Shown here: positions 1 through 9,097 of the stretch, in pieces
How the letters are laid out: every line of letters starts with the position of its first letter
Numbering within the stretch: position 1 is the first letter of the stretch
Assembly (NCBI RefSeq): GCF_037975445.1
Contig: NZ_CP150254.1
Coordinates: 4,896,001-4,960,000 of the forward strand
Reading direction: 5' to 3'
Source: Peribacillus sp. FSL P2-0133
Lineage (GTDB): Bacteria; Bacillota; Bacilli; Bacillales; DSM-1321
DNA length: 64,000 nt
Notes under the pieces: generated by a model
What the model was told of the DNA's origin: nothing
The model's database searches: none
What the model saw: the letters and a program-made list of their open reading frames with translations, nothing else
Made by a program: the position numbers and the translations under genes

Positions 1-138
1 GTAGGAACTGATTCCCATTATGAATCCTCCGCCTATCCCGATCACTACGCCAACAATTGTCCATTGTGAAATGATCATGCCTAGTAGAAATAAAGAGAAT
101 CCTATAAGCCCAATTAACAGAACCTTATTTTTTTTCAT
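1..138 (-). CDS. Small membrane protein, 3' part cut off by window edge
   Basis: An open frame runs from an ATG at 138 to the window edge, giving 46 residues with no stop. It starts MKKNKVLL and is almost wholly hydrophobic, with a glycine-rich stretch near the cut, so at least one membrane helix is present. An AGGGGTG ribosome binding site lies just upstream of the ATG. The family is not recognised. It is the next gene downstream of the ABC exporter operon and is separated from it by a terminator. Confidence 0.55.
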   Translation of the reverse strand, partial: MKKNKVLLIGLIGFSLFLLGMIISQWTIVGVVIGIGGGFIMGISSY

Positions 139-251
139 TTTACACCCCTATACCCTACTAAATATCCTCATATTATCTTATACGGATAAATTTGGATAAA
201 GGTTTCACTTTATCCAGCAGCAACTGGCTCATGCATTCTATATTGCATAAG

Positions 252-284
252 AAAAACCGAAATCAGCTACTGATTTCGGTTTTT
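252..284. terminator. Bidirectional intrinsic terminator
   Basis: A 12-bp stem (AACCGAAATCAG with its complement) is bounded by an A-run on the left and a T-run on the right. It lies 16 bp beyond the stop of the ABC permease and terminates that minus-strand operon. Confidence 0.85.
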
Positions 285-299
285 CCGGTAATTGACTGT

Positions 300-1259
300 T
301 TAATTAGTGATATCTTTTTTCTGGAAGAAGAAGAAAGTTAGCGCTAAAAAGATAAGGTAATAGATGCCGAGTACACTCATTGAAAATCCAAGTGTAGCTC
401 CATCGAACATTTCCATGGTTCCGGAAATATAGCCCCTTAAATCAAGGTGGGGGAATAGAACGAATTTTAACCACTCGTATTTGCCGATGAATGATTGAAT
501 GACCATATTTAATGTCGAGGAAGCAAATAGGATGAAAATGGATATACCTACTGCAAGTGCTTGGTTTTTAAATAATGTGCTTAGCATGAAAGCGATGGTC
601 GTGATGACCAGGAATCCTGGTATCCAGTAAACGATCATGTCCACGAAATATTCGCCGACCACCACCGGACTGAATTCACCGAAAGATGCGGGATCCATGA
701 TTTTGTCTGAATACGAGCCATTGCCAAAGAATATGATTCCGATTAGATAACTGAATATAAGTAGGCTCGCAAGTAATAACGCTGCAAATAACAAGGATGT
801 AATATATTTGGAAAGTAGGATCTTCCAACGTTTATAAGGCCTGATCAACAGTTGTTTAATGGTGCCGTCCGAAAATTCCGAGGAAACGAGCGAGCTGCAA
901 ACAATAACGACGAATAAAGTGACAAATGATGTTAATGATGTAGTCCATTCCGCCATATAGGTCCAATTCGTGTTCAAGTCAGGGTTTATATTATCAGCCA
1001 ACAGTTGCTTGTTGAGATTGATTTCATCCATGATCGCGGCTTTTTCATCTTCACTGATTTCCTTAGCTTCCAAAGCCTTTTCCTGTTCTTGTATATCTGC
1101 CTTTAATTCTTGCTTCCAATCTTTACCCGATTCTTCGGGACTTAGTTTATAATCGATGACTGCAGCTCCTAATGCTGCCAATAAAAGAAAAGCGATGAAT
1201 ATATAAGTTGATACTTTTGAAAAGATTTTCATCCATTCATTTTTTACTAAGGACATCAT
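300..1259 (-). CDS. ABC-2 type transporter permease
   Basis: A 319-residue integral membrane protein: one N-terminal helix (about residues 18-36), an extracytoplasmic Lys/Glu-rich loop (about 40-100), then five hydrophobic helices. This is the usual layout of ABC-2 permeases that export antibiotics or lipids or act in stress responses. Its start codon overlaps the stop of the ATPase gene by four bases (ATGA), so the two are translationally coupled and should form one exporter. The substrate cannot be told from sequence. B. subtilis YxlFG-like pairs are comparable, but orthology is not shown. Confidence 0.85.
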   Translation of the reverse strand: MMSLVKNEWMKIFSKVSTYIFIAFLLLAALGAAVIDYKLSPEESGKDWKQELKADIQEQEKALEAKEISEDEKAAIMDEINLNKQLLADNINPDLNTNWTYMAEWTTSLTSFVTLFVVIVCSSLVSSEFSDGTIKQLLIRPYKRWKILLSKYITSLLFAALLLASLLIFSYLIGIIFFGNGSYSDKIMDPASFGEFSPVVVGEYFVDMIVYWIPGFLVITTIAFMLSTLFKNQALAVGISIFILFASSTLNMVIQSFIGKYEWLKFVLFPHLDLRGYISGTMEMFDGATLGFSMSVLGIYYLIFLALTFFFFQKKDITN

Positions 1260-2188
1260 ACAGACTCCCTCATTTCCTGCTCAGTGATTTCAAAGAATTT
1301 ATCTTCCAGTGATTTTCTAGTAATGCCAATTTCATAGACATCGAGTTGATTTTCAATAAAACTCCTATTAATTTTGGCCGTTTGTTCTCGAGTTGCCGAT
1401 ACGGAGATTGTCTTCGCATCATATTTCAGAATCGTAATATCCACAGACTGTTCTTGAAGGATTTTATTAGCTAGCTTCCCATCACTGACAGTGAATGAAA
1501 CTTCATTGATCGTTTCGGTTTTTTCATCTAAAATATGTTCTTTCGTATGTATCAGTTTTCCCTTTTCGATAACGGCAAAACTATCACACATCAATTGCAT
1601 TTCCGATAGTAAATGTGATGAAATCAATATCCCGACGCCTTCACTCGCAAGTACTTTCAAATAATCACGAAACTCGCGAATCCCTTGTGGATCCAAGCCA
1701 TTCGTCGGTTCATCAAAAATCAATAACGACGGTTTATGTAAAATGGCCTGTGCCACGCCAAGGCGCTGACGCATTCCTAATGAATAGGTTTTAACCTTCT
1801 TATCGATGGCATGATCCAGTTTGACAAGCTTGATGACCTCTTCTATTCTCTCATTGGATATGTCATTGGATGACATTCGGGCATAATGCAGGATATTCTT
1901 TCTGCCTGTCATGTACTTATAAAACTCTGGGTTTTCAACAATGGCCCCCAATTGGTTCATCGCGCCTTCGAAATCATTATCGAGGTCACTGCCATTGATC
2001 ATGACAGTACCGCCCGTACGATTAATGAGACCTGTGATCATACGGATGATAGTGGTCTTACCAGCCCCATTCGGACCAAGCAAACCAAATATTTCATTAC
2101 TTTTTATTTCAAAGCTAACATTGTCCACAATGGTTGCTTTTCCAATTTTTTTAGTTAAGGATTGAACCTTAAGAACCGATTCAGACAT
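1256..2188 (-). CDS. ABC transporter ATP-binding protein
   Basis: 310 residues with Walker A GPNGAGKTT (about 38-46), signature YSLGMRQ (135-141), Walker B LLIFDE (156-160) and the following PTNGLDP D-loop. The C-terminal 80 residues are the variable extension common in ABC-2 exporters. I chose the ATG at 2188 because GGAAGG sits six bases before it; an in-frame ATG 21 bases upstream has no ribosome binding site. It energises the overlapping permease downstream. Confidence 0.9.
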   Translation of the reverse strand: MSESVLKVQSLTKKIGKATIVDNVSFEIKSNEIFGLLGPNGAGKTTIIRMITGLINRTGGTVMINGSDLDNDFEGAMNQLGAIVENPEFYKYMTGRKNILHYARMSSNDISNERIEEVIKLVKLDHAIDKKVKTYSLGMRQRLGVAQAILHKPSLLIFDEPTNGLDPQGIREFRDYLKVLASEGVGILISSHLLSEMQLMCDSFAVIEKGKLIHTKEHILDEKTETINEVSFTVSDGKLANKILQEQSVDITILKYDAKTISVSATREQTAKINRSFIENQLDVYEIGITRKSLEDKFFEITEQEMRESV

Positions 2189-2340
2189 ATAATACCTTCC
2201 TTTTTTCATTTTTTTCCAAAATCACACAAATCCTACATTACCATATTATGCATATTATTACTATACTGATATTCTTCCATTTTAAAAAATGCACCGCTGC
2301 AATCAATAGATTTGAATTTCATCGTTCTTTTACCCCATGA

Positions 2341-2458
2341 TCATTTCCCCGTCCGATCCTTATTGCGCAATAACATCAAACTCTCATTAAAACCTTCCGC
2401 CGGCGTCAACTTCCCGCTCCCATTTTCATAAACACTGCCATCACTTTTTTCCTCTAAA
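2341..2458 (-). pseudogene. 3' remnant of an unidentified gene
   Basis: The 344-bp gap between the ABC ATPase and the next gene holds an open minus-strand stretch of about 38 codons ending in TGA at 2341. It includes GSGKLTPAEGFNESLMLL. It has protein-like composition but no start codon or ribosome binding site, so it is probably the tail of a lost gene. I do not recognise the family. The remainder of the gap holds only AT-rich upstream DNA of the exporter operon. Confidence 0.3.
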
Positions 2459-2553
2459 CAGCAACAACTCCTATGTACCTTTATCTTTTAATACGTTTTT
2501 GTTTGAATAAAGTTTCAGGGTTATTTTATCTAATCAGGAAAATTTACGGATAA

Positions 2554-2793
2554 TCACAAGTTAAGCAATATATAAGTAAAGCCGATGGAAATGGCCAGCC
2601 CCAATGCAAAAAGAAGGATTTTTCTAACAATTGATGGTAAAAGCCTATATATCATCATTAAAACTACATCGATGAAATTCGCTGGTATTCCGGAGCCGAA
2701 CTCTTTGATCTCTTTCTTTTTGCCAAAAATGGCGAACCACATTACAAAAAGACCGCATAAAATAAAAATGATGGAAAAAATCTTATATCCCAT
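2554..2793 (-). CDS. Small two-helix membrane protein
   Basis: 79 residues with an N-terminal helix (about 4-24), a charged linker rich in Lys and Glu, and a C-terminal helix (about 58-78). A GGGTGA ribosome binding site lies before the ATG. It is 51 bp downstream of a GNAT gene on the same strand, so the two may be co-transcribed. The family is not recognised; a membrane location is the only supported statement. Confidence 0.65.
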   Translation of the reverse strand: MGYKIFSIIFILCGLFVMWFAIFGKKKEIKEFGSGIPANFIDVVLMMIYRLLPSIVRKILLFALGLAISIGFTYILLNL

Positions 2794-2844
2794 TGTATGT
2801 CACCCGTTTCCTCATAGGTTAAACGATATTGTTATATTCTTATC

Positions 2845-3351
2845 TTAACTGGGGTTTCCTGATTCAAGTTTCAAAATGAATTCTTCAACCTCTTCCCCTC
2901 TTGCATGGGAATATCCTTTGTCTTCATCGAATCTTTCAAATCCGCATTTTTCCAGCACCCTGATGGATGCGAGATTATCCTTGGCTGCGCGAGCATAAAG
3001 AGGGCGGACTTTGATTTTCGGCAAGAAATTGAGCAGTGCTTCTGTAGCAATTCCTTTACCCCAATATTGCTTCCCGATCCAATAACTAACTTCAGGGTTA
3101 CCGAACTGTTCAAACTTGAGAATGCTGCCCGCTGCACATCCGTTGTGGATTATGGTCATTTTTTGAATATCCCGGTTCGATAAGATATTCTTCCAGTGTG
3201 TCAAAAAAGCCACTTTGTCTAATGGATCCTTGGATGTGAAAGCAGCCATATAGTTTGCGGCAGGATCTAGTTGCTGCTCGAAAAAGATAGGAAGATCACT
3301 CTCCTTGACCTCCCGCAGCCGGACTCCTTTGTCATTGGTTTGCAATTCCAT
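2845..3351 (-). CDS. GNAT N-acetyltransferase, RimJ/RimL type
   Basis: 168 residues. The acetyl-CoA loop region reads YWGKGIATEAL, preceded by SYWIGKQ, followed by ARAAKDNLASIRVLEKCGF near the end, a pattern typical of Acetyltransf_3 enzymes that acetylate protein N-termini or small molecules. The N-terminal GVRLREVKESDLP opening is also standard for this branch. A strong GGGAGGGTGAC site precedes the ATG. The substrate is unknown. Confidence 0.85.
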   Translation of the reverse strand: MELQTNDKGVRLREVKESDLPIFFEQQLDPAANYMAAFTSKDPLDKVAFLTHWKNILSNRDIQKMTIIHNGCAAGSILKFEQFGNPEVSYWIGKQYWGKGIATEALLNFLPKIKVRPLYARAAKDNLASIRVLEKCGFERFDEDKGYSHARGEEVEEFILKLESGNPS

Positions 3352-3383
3352 AATGTCACCCTCCCCACCAATTCATTTAAAAC

Positions 3384-3413
3384 CGGAAAAACCGAAGACT
3401 CTGCCATCTTCGG
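3384..3413 (-). terminator. Intrinsic terminator after the HAD gene
   Basis: CCGAAGA pairs with TCTTCGG around an eight-base loop. On the minus strand the stem is followed by TTTTTCC. It lies 44 bp beyond the HAD stop and separates it from the GNAT gene. Confidence 0.75.
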
Positions 3414-3456
3414 CGTGGTTTCATTCCTTTATCATACTATAATTTCGTTCGAACGC

Positions 3457-4110
3457 TTATGGCTCAATATGTTTTATTACGTCAGACAAGCTCTTATCCC
3501 CCATTGATCGGAGGCGTAAATGATGATTTTCAAAAACTAAAGCTTCCGTCACGGGGTTAGGAACGATTACACACTTTAATCCTGCAGTCAGGGCCGCTTG
3601 AAGCCCATTTAACGAATCTTCAAATGCTACGGCTTCTGTGGGCCGAATGCCCAGGACTTCAATTGCCTTTACATATAAATCAGGCGCAGGTTTTACTTTT
3701 TCAACATCATCCCCTGTGATAAGAACTTCAAAATAGTTTAACAGTCCAAGTTCCCCCAAATGATGAGTGACCCACTCTTTTGTCGAACTTGAAGCGAGGG
3801 CGATTTTATATCCATTGTTTTTTGCTTCTTCTAAATAATCCTTTACACCTTCACGTGCCTGTGATGTTTTCATTTTGACTTCATGAAGGCTTTTTGCTCT
3901 GGATTCAATTTCTTCAATATTACAACTTTCCCCCAGCTGATCCTTGAAGTACTGATTAAGTTCAGTATTATCCGTTCCGATACATTTTACGAAATGTTCA
4001 AGAGGCAAATCAGATTTATAAAAAGCCATCGTTTCTTTATAAGCCTCATACCAAGCCGTTTCTGTGTCTAAAATTAAACCATCAAAGTCAAAAATAACTG
4101 CTTTAATCAT
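3457..4110 (-). CDS. HAD-superfamily hydrolase (subfamily IA)
   Basis: 217 residues. Motif I is DFDGLILD at residues 8-15 (nucleophile Asp8, acid/base Asp10), motif II LASSS lies mid-protein, and motif III/IV is KPAPDLY...AFEDSLNG. The helical cap inserted after motif I places it with beta-phosphoglucomutase/phosphoglycolate phosphatase-like enzymes such as YhcW of B. subtilis. The start is the ATG at 4110, preceded by AGGGGGAAA; a longer in-frame reading has no ribosome binding site. The precise phosphate ester is unknown. Confidence 0.85.
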   Translation of the reverse strand: MIKAVIFDFDGLILDTETAWYEAYKETMAFYKSDLPLEHFVKCIGTDNTELNQYFKDQLGESCNIEEIESRAKSLHEVKMKTSQAREGVKDYLEEAKNNGYKIALASSSTKEWVTHHLGELGLLNYFEVLITGDDVEKVKPAPDLYVKAIEVLGIRPTEAVAFEDSLNGLQAALTAGLKCVIVPNPVTEALVFENHHLRLRSMGDKSLSDVIKHIEP

Positions 4111-4400
4111 AATGATTTCCCCCTTTAACCTTGAAATGGAATTTCTATTAACATAAACGTACATGAATGAATTCCCTTGTTCAACCAAACGGTTCCGTTC
4201 GTTCCGCGGGAAGCTCGATCGTTTTCCATAATTAGTTAATCACTAAGGATATGGTAACCCGATGTCCGCCTCATTTCTTTTTTATATGTTACATGTTTTA
4301 ACAATTAATTAGTGCCTTCGCGGTGTTTTTCCTTAACTGCGCCTAAAAGAGTGATAGTTTAACGAATCGTTTATTGCAGGAAACAACGAGGAGGATAAAC

Positions 4401-5198
4401 ATGAAGAAAATTTTATTAACGATCCTAACGGCTTCTGTATTCATTCTAGGAGTTTGCATGCCAACAAAAGGCGAAGCCGCTGCTTTGGATCGCACACTTT
4501 CATTTGGAATGAGTAATAGTGATGTAAAAGTATTACAAGAATTATTACTGACAAAAGGGGTCTTTCCCTATCACGAAGCAACAGGTTACTACGGACCGAT
4601 TACAAAAGAATCCGTAAAGAAGTATCAGGAAAAATCAGGACTGAAAGTCGATGGAATAGCAGGAACACAAACGAATCAGAAAATACAGGTACTAAAAAGC
4701 GGGGATATGGGAAGACCTGTAGCTGAACTGCAAAGATTATTGAAGGCCTGGGATGTTTACACATCAACGATCGATGGCATTTATGGAACAGGTACAAAGC
4801 AAGCCGTCATCAACTTTCAAAAGCAAAAGGGATTATCCGCTGATGGAATAGCCGGTGCTCGGACCTTCAGTAAATTAAAAGAAAGAGCAAGTTTAGCAAG
4901 CTCTGCCGTTAAAGAAATAACGGTAACAAGTACAGCATATACAGCGAGCTGCGAGGGATGCTCAGGCACTACAAGAATGGGCGTTGACCTAAAAAAATAT
5001 GATGATGCCAAACTGATAGCAGTCGATCCGAACGTGATTCCGCTAGGCTCCATCGTTGAAGTCGAAGGCTATGGACAAGCAATCGCTGCAGACACGGGCG
5101 GCGCCATCAAAGGAAACAGAATCGATGTATTCATCGCGAGTGAAGCGGATGCTTTAACGTGGGGAAGAAAGCAAGTGAACGTGAAGATAATTAAATGA
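4401..5198 (+). CDS. Secreted wall protein: two PG-binding domains plus 3D domain
   Basis: 265 residues. A signal peptide (about 1-27, ending GEAAA) is followed by two peptidoglycan_binding_1 repeats (about 30-85 and 90-155, each with the DGIxGxxT signature). The C-terminal 3D (MltA-like) domain has the three conserved aspartates in AVDPN, AADTGG and RIDVF. The 3D part is very close in style to B. subtilis YocH/YabE-type wall hydrolases, which are secreted and turn over peptidoglycan. The start is the ATG after GAGGAGGATAAAC; a longer upstream reading lacks a signal. It is a lone gene on the plus strand with its own terminator. Confidence 0.88.
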   Translation: MKKILLTILTASVFILGVCMPTKGEAAALDRTLSFGMSNSDVKVLQELLLTKGVFPYHEATGYYGPITKESVKKYQEKSGLKVDGIAGTQTNQKIQVLKSGDMGRPVAELQRLLKAWDVYTSTIDGIYGTGTKQAVINFQKQKGLSADGIAGARTFSKLKERASLASSAVKEITVTSTAYTASCEGCSGTTRMGVDLKKYDDAKLIAVDPNVIPLGSIVEVEGYGQAIAADTGGAIKGNRIDVFIASEADALTWGRKQVNVKIIK

Positions 5199-5240
5199 TG
5201 CGTGACATACACATCGTTTTCATATAAAAATAGATACATA

Positions 5241-5286
5241 ACCAAACCGAGAGAGCATGTATTGAATTAATTCATGCTCTTTTGGT
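5241..5286. terminator. Bidirectional terminator between convergent genes
   Basis: AGAGCATG pairs with CATGCTCT, and an outer ACCAAA pairs with TTTGGT across a small bulge. A T-run follows on the plus strand. It separates the converging 3D-domain and GNAT genes. Confidence 0.75.
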
Positions 5287-5290
5287 CTGT

Positions 5291-5812
5291 TCAAACCATT
5301 TTGTACATGATAATATCATCGACGTATTCACGTTCGCTCATCTTAAATTCCTTTATTTTACGGCCCTCTTCAACAAATCCCATCTTTTTATACAGCGATA
5401 TTGCCCGCTGATTTGTTGAAAAAACTCCCAAGCTCACCTTTTCAATAAACGGATTTGCTTCTGCCCATTCCAATAATGCTTTTATAAGCTCTTTTCCAAT
5501 TCCTTTCCCTCTATAATTTTTCCTGATCATCATTCCAAATGAGCCCTTGTGAGACATTCTCTTCCTATTTTCCGATTGAAATCCTATCCATCCAATGACT
5601 TCACCATTTATTTCGGCCACGATGATGGTTTCTCGTTCATTTTCCAATAACCTTCGTATCCAATCCCTTTGTTGTTCTGGTGTTTTATTGAACTCTTCCG
5701 ATACCGCAATAAAATACTCTCCTTCGGAAATAACGGAATTCTGTACATCCAAAACCGCTTCTGCATCTTCCAACTCACCGGTCCGAATGATGTAATTTTT
5801 CACTTCTGACAT
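5291..5812 (-). CDS. GNAT N-acetyltransferase
   Basis: 173 residues, Acetyltransf_1 type. The acetyl-CoA pyrophosphate loop is NYRGKGIGKELI, and the C-terminal SLGVFSTNQRAISLYKKMGF block is the family's usual motif B. The start ATG follows GGGGGATT. It begins 11 bp after the phosphotransferase stop, so it is very probably the second gene of a two-gene operon. The acceptor substrate is unknown. Confidence 0.85.
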   Translation of the reverse strand: MSEVKNYIIRTGELEDAEAVLDVQNSVISEGEYFIAVSEEFNKTPEQQRDWIRRLLENERETIIVAEINGEVIGWIGFQSENRKRMSHKGSFGMMIRKNYRGKGIGKELIKALLEWAEANPFIEKVSLGVFSTNQRAISLYKKMGFVEEGRKIKEFKMSEREYVDDIIMYKMV

Positions 5813-5823
5813 TCCAATCCCCC

Positions 5824-6828
5824 TTAATGAACCATGTTCGAATCGAAGTGAACAATAGGACGGCTTTCGATGATTCTTTGTTCGATATTTTTGACGGTTT
5901 TGAATAATTGACCATCCGCATTTTTCAAATCATACTTTTTATGAAAAAAATTATATAACGTTAGATCCCTTAACTTTAAAAATAGAGGAATCGTTTCGTA
6001 TTCTTCAGGTGCCAGGATATTTTCCGTCTCATAGCCTTTTATGAATTCCCTCATGAACTTGGCGGCATATTCATCGAGCCCTTTTACCCCTTCACGTTCC
6101 AAGCTCCATATCAGATAGTACAGAGGTATGGCCAAATCGCTGGCAAACCAGTGATAAGAACAGTCATCAAAGTCAAAAACATGAATCTTCCCCTCATGAA
6201 AATGGAAATTGCCGTTATGTATATCAGAATGGATCAATCCAAAATTATCTTGATGAACTGGTAGGGCATTTAATTTCTTCTTGATTAATTCTTGTTGGTG
6301 CATCAATTGCTCTGGAACATCGGATTGATAGAGTTCGGCATTCAATAGTTCCTCTTCATGCCAATCCAGCCTTTTATATTTTGTTTCAGGCTGATAATTT
6401 TTTGTTTGTTTATGCATTTGGCCAATCGTTCTTCCCCATTCAAAAAATAAAGGTTCATCGAAATTTTCATCGGTGACTTTCATCCTTACACCAGGAGCTT
6501 TTTCAAACAGGCAACAATAAAATTCCGTACCATCCGAACCCTTTACAATTTCAACCAAGTTATTTTCTTTCGAAGAGAGAACTTTAGGAATTTCACTACT
6601 ATTATTCTGTAGATATTCAATCCACTTTAACTCAGCAAGCACTTGACCTTTTGTACGATGTGATTGATGTGTCATTCTTAAGATGTATGGACTTCCATCC
6701 CTGTAAACCTCAAATACATAGTTCTCTGCATCTCCAAGTTTAACCGGATCCCCAGCATTCACTTGAAAAAAATGCCCAGCCAATTTCACCAATTCCTCAG
6801 AAAAAATCCGCTCTACCGATGCTTCCAT
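5824..6828 (-). CDS. APH-like phosphotransferase (RdoA/YerI type)
   Basis: 334 residues. The kinase core carries HSDIHNGNFHF (catalytic Asp and the metal-binding Asn) and the magnesium-binding VFDFDDC motif, as in aminoglycoside phosphotransferase/choline kinase-fold enzymes of COG2334. The acceptor could be a small molecule or protein serine. I chose the ATG at 6828 because GGGAGTGA lies five bases upstream; an ATG 15 bases earlier has none. It is followed closely by a GNAT gene. A resistance role is possible but not shown. Confidence 0.8.
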   Translation of the reverse strand: MEASVERIFSEELVKLAGHFFQVNAGDPVKLGDAENYVFEVYRDGSPYILRMTHQSHRTKGQVLAELKWIEYLQNNSSEIPKVLSSKENNLVEIVKGSDGTEFYCCLFEKAPGVRMKVTDENFDEPLFFEWGRTIGQMHKQTKNYQPETKYKRLDWHEEELLNAELYQSDVPEQLMHQQELIKKKLNALPVHQDNFGLIHSDIHNGNFHFHEGKIHVFDFDDCSYHWFASDLAIPLYYLIWSLEREGVKGLDEYAAKFMREFIKGYETENILAPEEYETIPLFLKLRDLTLYNFFHKKYDLKNADGQLFKTVKNIEQRIIESRPIVHFDSNMVH

Positions 6829-7001
6829 GATCTTCACTCCCATTAATGATATTGCTAACTTTATTAATAAAAACGATTTATACTATGCTTTATACGATAC
6901 CAAAATGCCTTTTCCCTTTATTTGTATATCATTCTTTTTTTATAAATCTTTATGGTTACAAGGGTAAAGATATTTTTTATTAGTGGCTCCTTCTTCCTTC
7001 T

Positions 7002-7027
7002 CAAAAAAAAACGCCCTATAGGGGCGC
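7002..7027 (-). terminator. Intrinsic terminator
   Basis: CGCCCTATAGGGGCG forms a short GC-rich stem. On the minus strand it is followed by nine T residues. It ends the two-gene small-protein operon just upstream. Confidence 0.8.
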
Positions 7028-7035
7028 GTCCAAAA

Positions 7036-7251
7036 TCAAGTTTCCTTTTCTTCTTCATTCGCTATTTTATTGAACTTCAAGATCGTTTCTTCGATTACTG
7101 GATTATTGAATTCCTCTTGGATGGCTGATTGTACAAATTTATCTTCACCATTCATTTCATCCCAAGCATTAACTCTGTAATCTGGGTCATTATTATGCTC
7201 TGAACCTTGCCAAGTATTTGATTTGCCGTTTTGTTCCTCGTTATTTGACAA
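7036..7251 (-). CDS. Small acidic hypothetical protein, TTG start
   Basis: 71 residues, hydrophilic and rich in Glu, Asn and Asp, without membrane helix or cysteine. The family is not recognised. The start is a TTG placed five bases after AGAGGTGA. The GTG just upstream lies inside that ribosome binding site and so is unlikely to be used. It is 61 bp downstream of another small gene on the same strand and shares its terminator. Confidence 0.6.
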   Translation of the reverse strand: MSNNEEQNGKSNTWQGSEHNNDPDYRVNAWDEMNGEDKFVQSAIQEEFNNPVIEETILKFNKIANEEEKET

Positions 7252-7312
7252 TATCTTCACCTCTTAAACATAGTAGAGTTCGTGCCAATCATAAGCAGAA
7301 AAAATTAACTTT

Positions 7313-7576
7313 TTAAAAATCTTCCTTGATTGAAATGGGTGAACCCGTTGAGGTATGTTGATTAACCCAGTCAAGCGACACTTTTGAAACGGCATTCCAC
7401 TCAGGTATTTGGGCTTTATGTTGTTCCACCCAGCTCATGCAATATTGCGGGTCTATATTGCTTTCTTGCGATTTCGCCAAGAATGACTGAATTGTGGTTT
7501 CGGTACAGTTTTCCCATGATCCACATGTATCCTGCCAAATATGCTCCATTTTCATTTGTATATTTTCGTTAGCCAT
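7313..7576 (-). CDS. Small hypothetical protein
   Basis: 87 residues with several Trp and two Cys in the N-terminal third (DTCGSWENCT). No membrane segment or known motif is visible. A textbook AAGGAGG site precedes the ATG. It is first in a two-gene unit with the acidic protein downstream. Confidence 0.65.
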   Translation of the reverse strand: MANENIQMKMEHIWQDTCGSWENCTETTIQSFLAKSQESNIDPQYCMSWVEQHKAQIPEWNAVSKVSLDWVNQHTSTGSPISIKEDF

Positions 7577-7848
7577 TGGGTTTCCTCCTTAAATGAATGT
7601 TACTTTTTGATATCTTAATTAAGTATGTCCAAGGCTAAATAAATCATTACAAAAATTTTCAAATAGGTCTTTTCAGCGAAAGAATGAATTTACAGTTGTA
7701 AAAATGATGCATAAACTGATTCCGATGAACAAAATCCGCCAGCTCCAATAACTGCTTATGAAAGGAAAATTATTGCCTTCTTCAATCTCTTATACAGCCA
7801 ATTGTATTGAAACAAACCAAAATACAGAAAAACGACTCCCGTTAATAG

Positions 7849-7911
7849 TTTACTCGTGAGTTTAGCCTGTTTACTCGTGAATTTCGCCTATTTACTCGCG
7901 AATTTTTATTG
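7849..7911. repeat. Three tandem 21-bp repeats
   Basis: TTTACTCG recurs at exactly 7849, 7870 and 7891, each followed by a near-identical 13 bases. It lies in the 470-bp gap between the small-gene operon and a GNAT gene, which otherwise shows only AT-rich DNA and a terminator. No protein is convincingly encoded across it. Confidence 0.8.
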
Positions 7912-8002
7912 TTCTATTCTGATTAAAAATGTTCATAACCCAATACACATAGTGGACAATGTGTCTTACATTCACTTCATTACTACTTTTGTTCTCCAAC
8001 AT

Positions 8003-8026
8003 AAAAAAAAGCTGATTACTCAGCTC
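8003..8026 (-). terminator. Intrinsic terminator after GNAT gene
   Basis: AGCTGA pairs with TCAGCT around a four-base loop, followed by eight T residues on the minus strand. It lies about 20 bp past the GNAT stop. Confidence 0.8.
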
Positions 8027-8046
8027 TTTTCCATCGCTATTTCCAC

Positions 8047-8481
8047 TCACAGCGTTTTTCTAAATGAGTAGCACCATTTATCATAATCTAATTTCTCTTC
8101 ATAGAAACGGTGGGCATCTTTTCGCCGGACTCCAGATTCCAATGCCACATATGCAGCTCCGTTTTCTTTTGCCCAGTTATGTATATAATTCAATAACTTC
8201 TCTCCATATCCAAATGAACGGTGGGCTGAATCTGTTACAAGGTCATAAATAAACACGTGACGTTTATTATAAAAGTTCACTCTCCAGCTTAAACCAGCCA
8301 ATGATACAACCTGGTTATCTTTATATAAAGCAAACAAACAGTATCCATCTTTCCTCATTTCTTCAAGTAACTCCAGATATGTTTTTTGAGTTAAGTCAGT
8401 ACGAAGCTGATTCATGATTGGAAAGGCTTCTAACCATTGTTCTTTATTGGTTAATTCTTGTATTGTTTCTATCGAATTCAC
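8047..8481 (-). CDS. GNAT N-acetyltransferase, GTG start
   Basis: 144 residues. The acetyl-CoA loop is HRSFGYGEKLL and the terminal YVALESGVRR...AHRFYEEKLDY block is typical of this enzyme branch. The GTG at 8481 follows AGGGGTGT at good distance, and the protein then begins just before the first GNAT strand. A longer in-frame reading adds 16 residues with no fold support. The substrate is unknown. Confidence 0.8.
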   Translation of the reverse strand: MNSIETIQELTNKEQWLEAFPIMNQLRTDLTQKTYLELLEEMRKDGYCLFALYKDNQVVSLAGLSWRVNFYNKRHVFIYDLVTDSAHRSFGYGEKLLNYIHNWAKENGAAYVALESGVRRKDAHRFYEEKLDYDKWCYSFRKTL

Positions 8482-8649
8482 ATTAACACCCCTGAAAGTT
8501 TTATTAGAATGTATTTCAACTTCCAACACCGTAATTCCTTCCTTACTGTATTGCTTCGATATTGTTGTAATCGCTTGCAGAGGTAATCGATGGGAATCAT
8601 GATGTTTAACCGTACTTTTTAACGGCTAAATATGACTAGATCAATAGTT

Positions 8650-9034
8650 TAACAAGCATGCGGTTCCTCATATGAAACAAGGCAACTCAGTCATCAACAC
8701 AACATCGATCAACCCATATAGAGGACATGCAACTTTGATGGATTATACAGCGACAAAAGGGGCAATCGTCGGATTCACACGCAGCCTTGCACAGATTGTG
8801 GCTAAAAAAGGGATCCGGGTCAATATGGTGGCACCAGGCCCGATTTGGACTCCGCTCATCCCGGCGACGTTCGACGAACAATCCGTTGCCGAGTTCGGTA
8901 CCGAGGCATCACTTGGCCGCCCTGGGCAGCCGGCAGATCATGCAGGCGCCTATGTGCTGCTGGCATCTGATGAAGGTGCTTATATAACGGGACAGTGCAT
9001 TCACATCAATGGCGGGATCACGATGTCCTCATAA
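8650..9034 (+). pseudogene. 5'-truncated short-chain dehydrogenase
   Basis: About 127 codons match the C-terminal half of a classical SDR of the YhdF/glucose dehydrogenase-like group. The catalytic YTATKG, the AxGPIWTPL loop after strand 6 and the final GQCIHINGG motif are all present. The whole Rossmann half with TGxxxGIG and the catalytic Ser region start is missing. An in-frame stop (TAG) lies immediately before homology begins, and no ribosome binding site serves the internal ATG at 8672. It is a decayed gene. Confidence 0.8.
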
Positions 9035-9043
9035 ACCCAAAAC

Positions 9044-9073
9044 GACCGAAAAGCATGATGCTTTTCGGTCTTT
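9044..9073 (+). terminator. Intrinsic terminator of the SDR fragment
   Basis: A 13-bp perfect stem, GACCGAAAAGCAT with its complement, is followed by TTTC. It was kept although its gene has lost its 5' half. Confidence 0.8.
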
Positions 9074-9097
9074 CATTTCCAGCTGCAAATTCGAAAT

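Noticed and set aside
7856..8071. 71-codon plus-strand frame over the 21-bp repeats
   Set aside because: No ribosome binding site; it only translates the tandem repeats and the reverse of a terminator.
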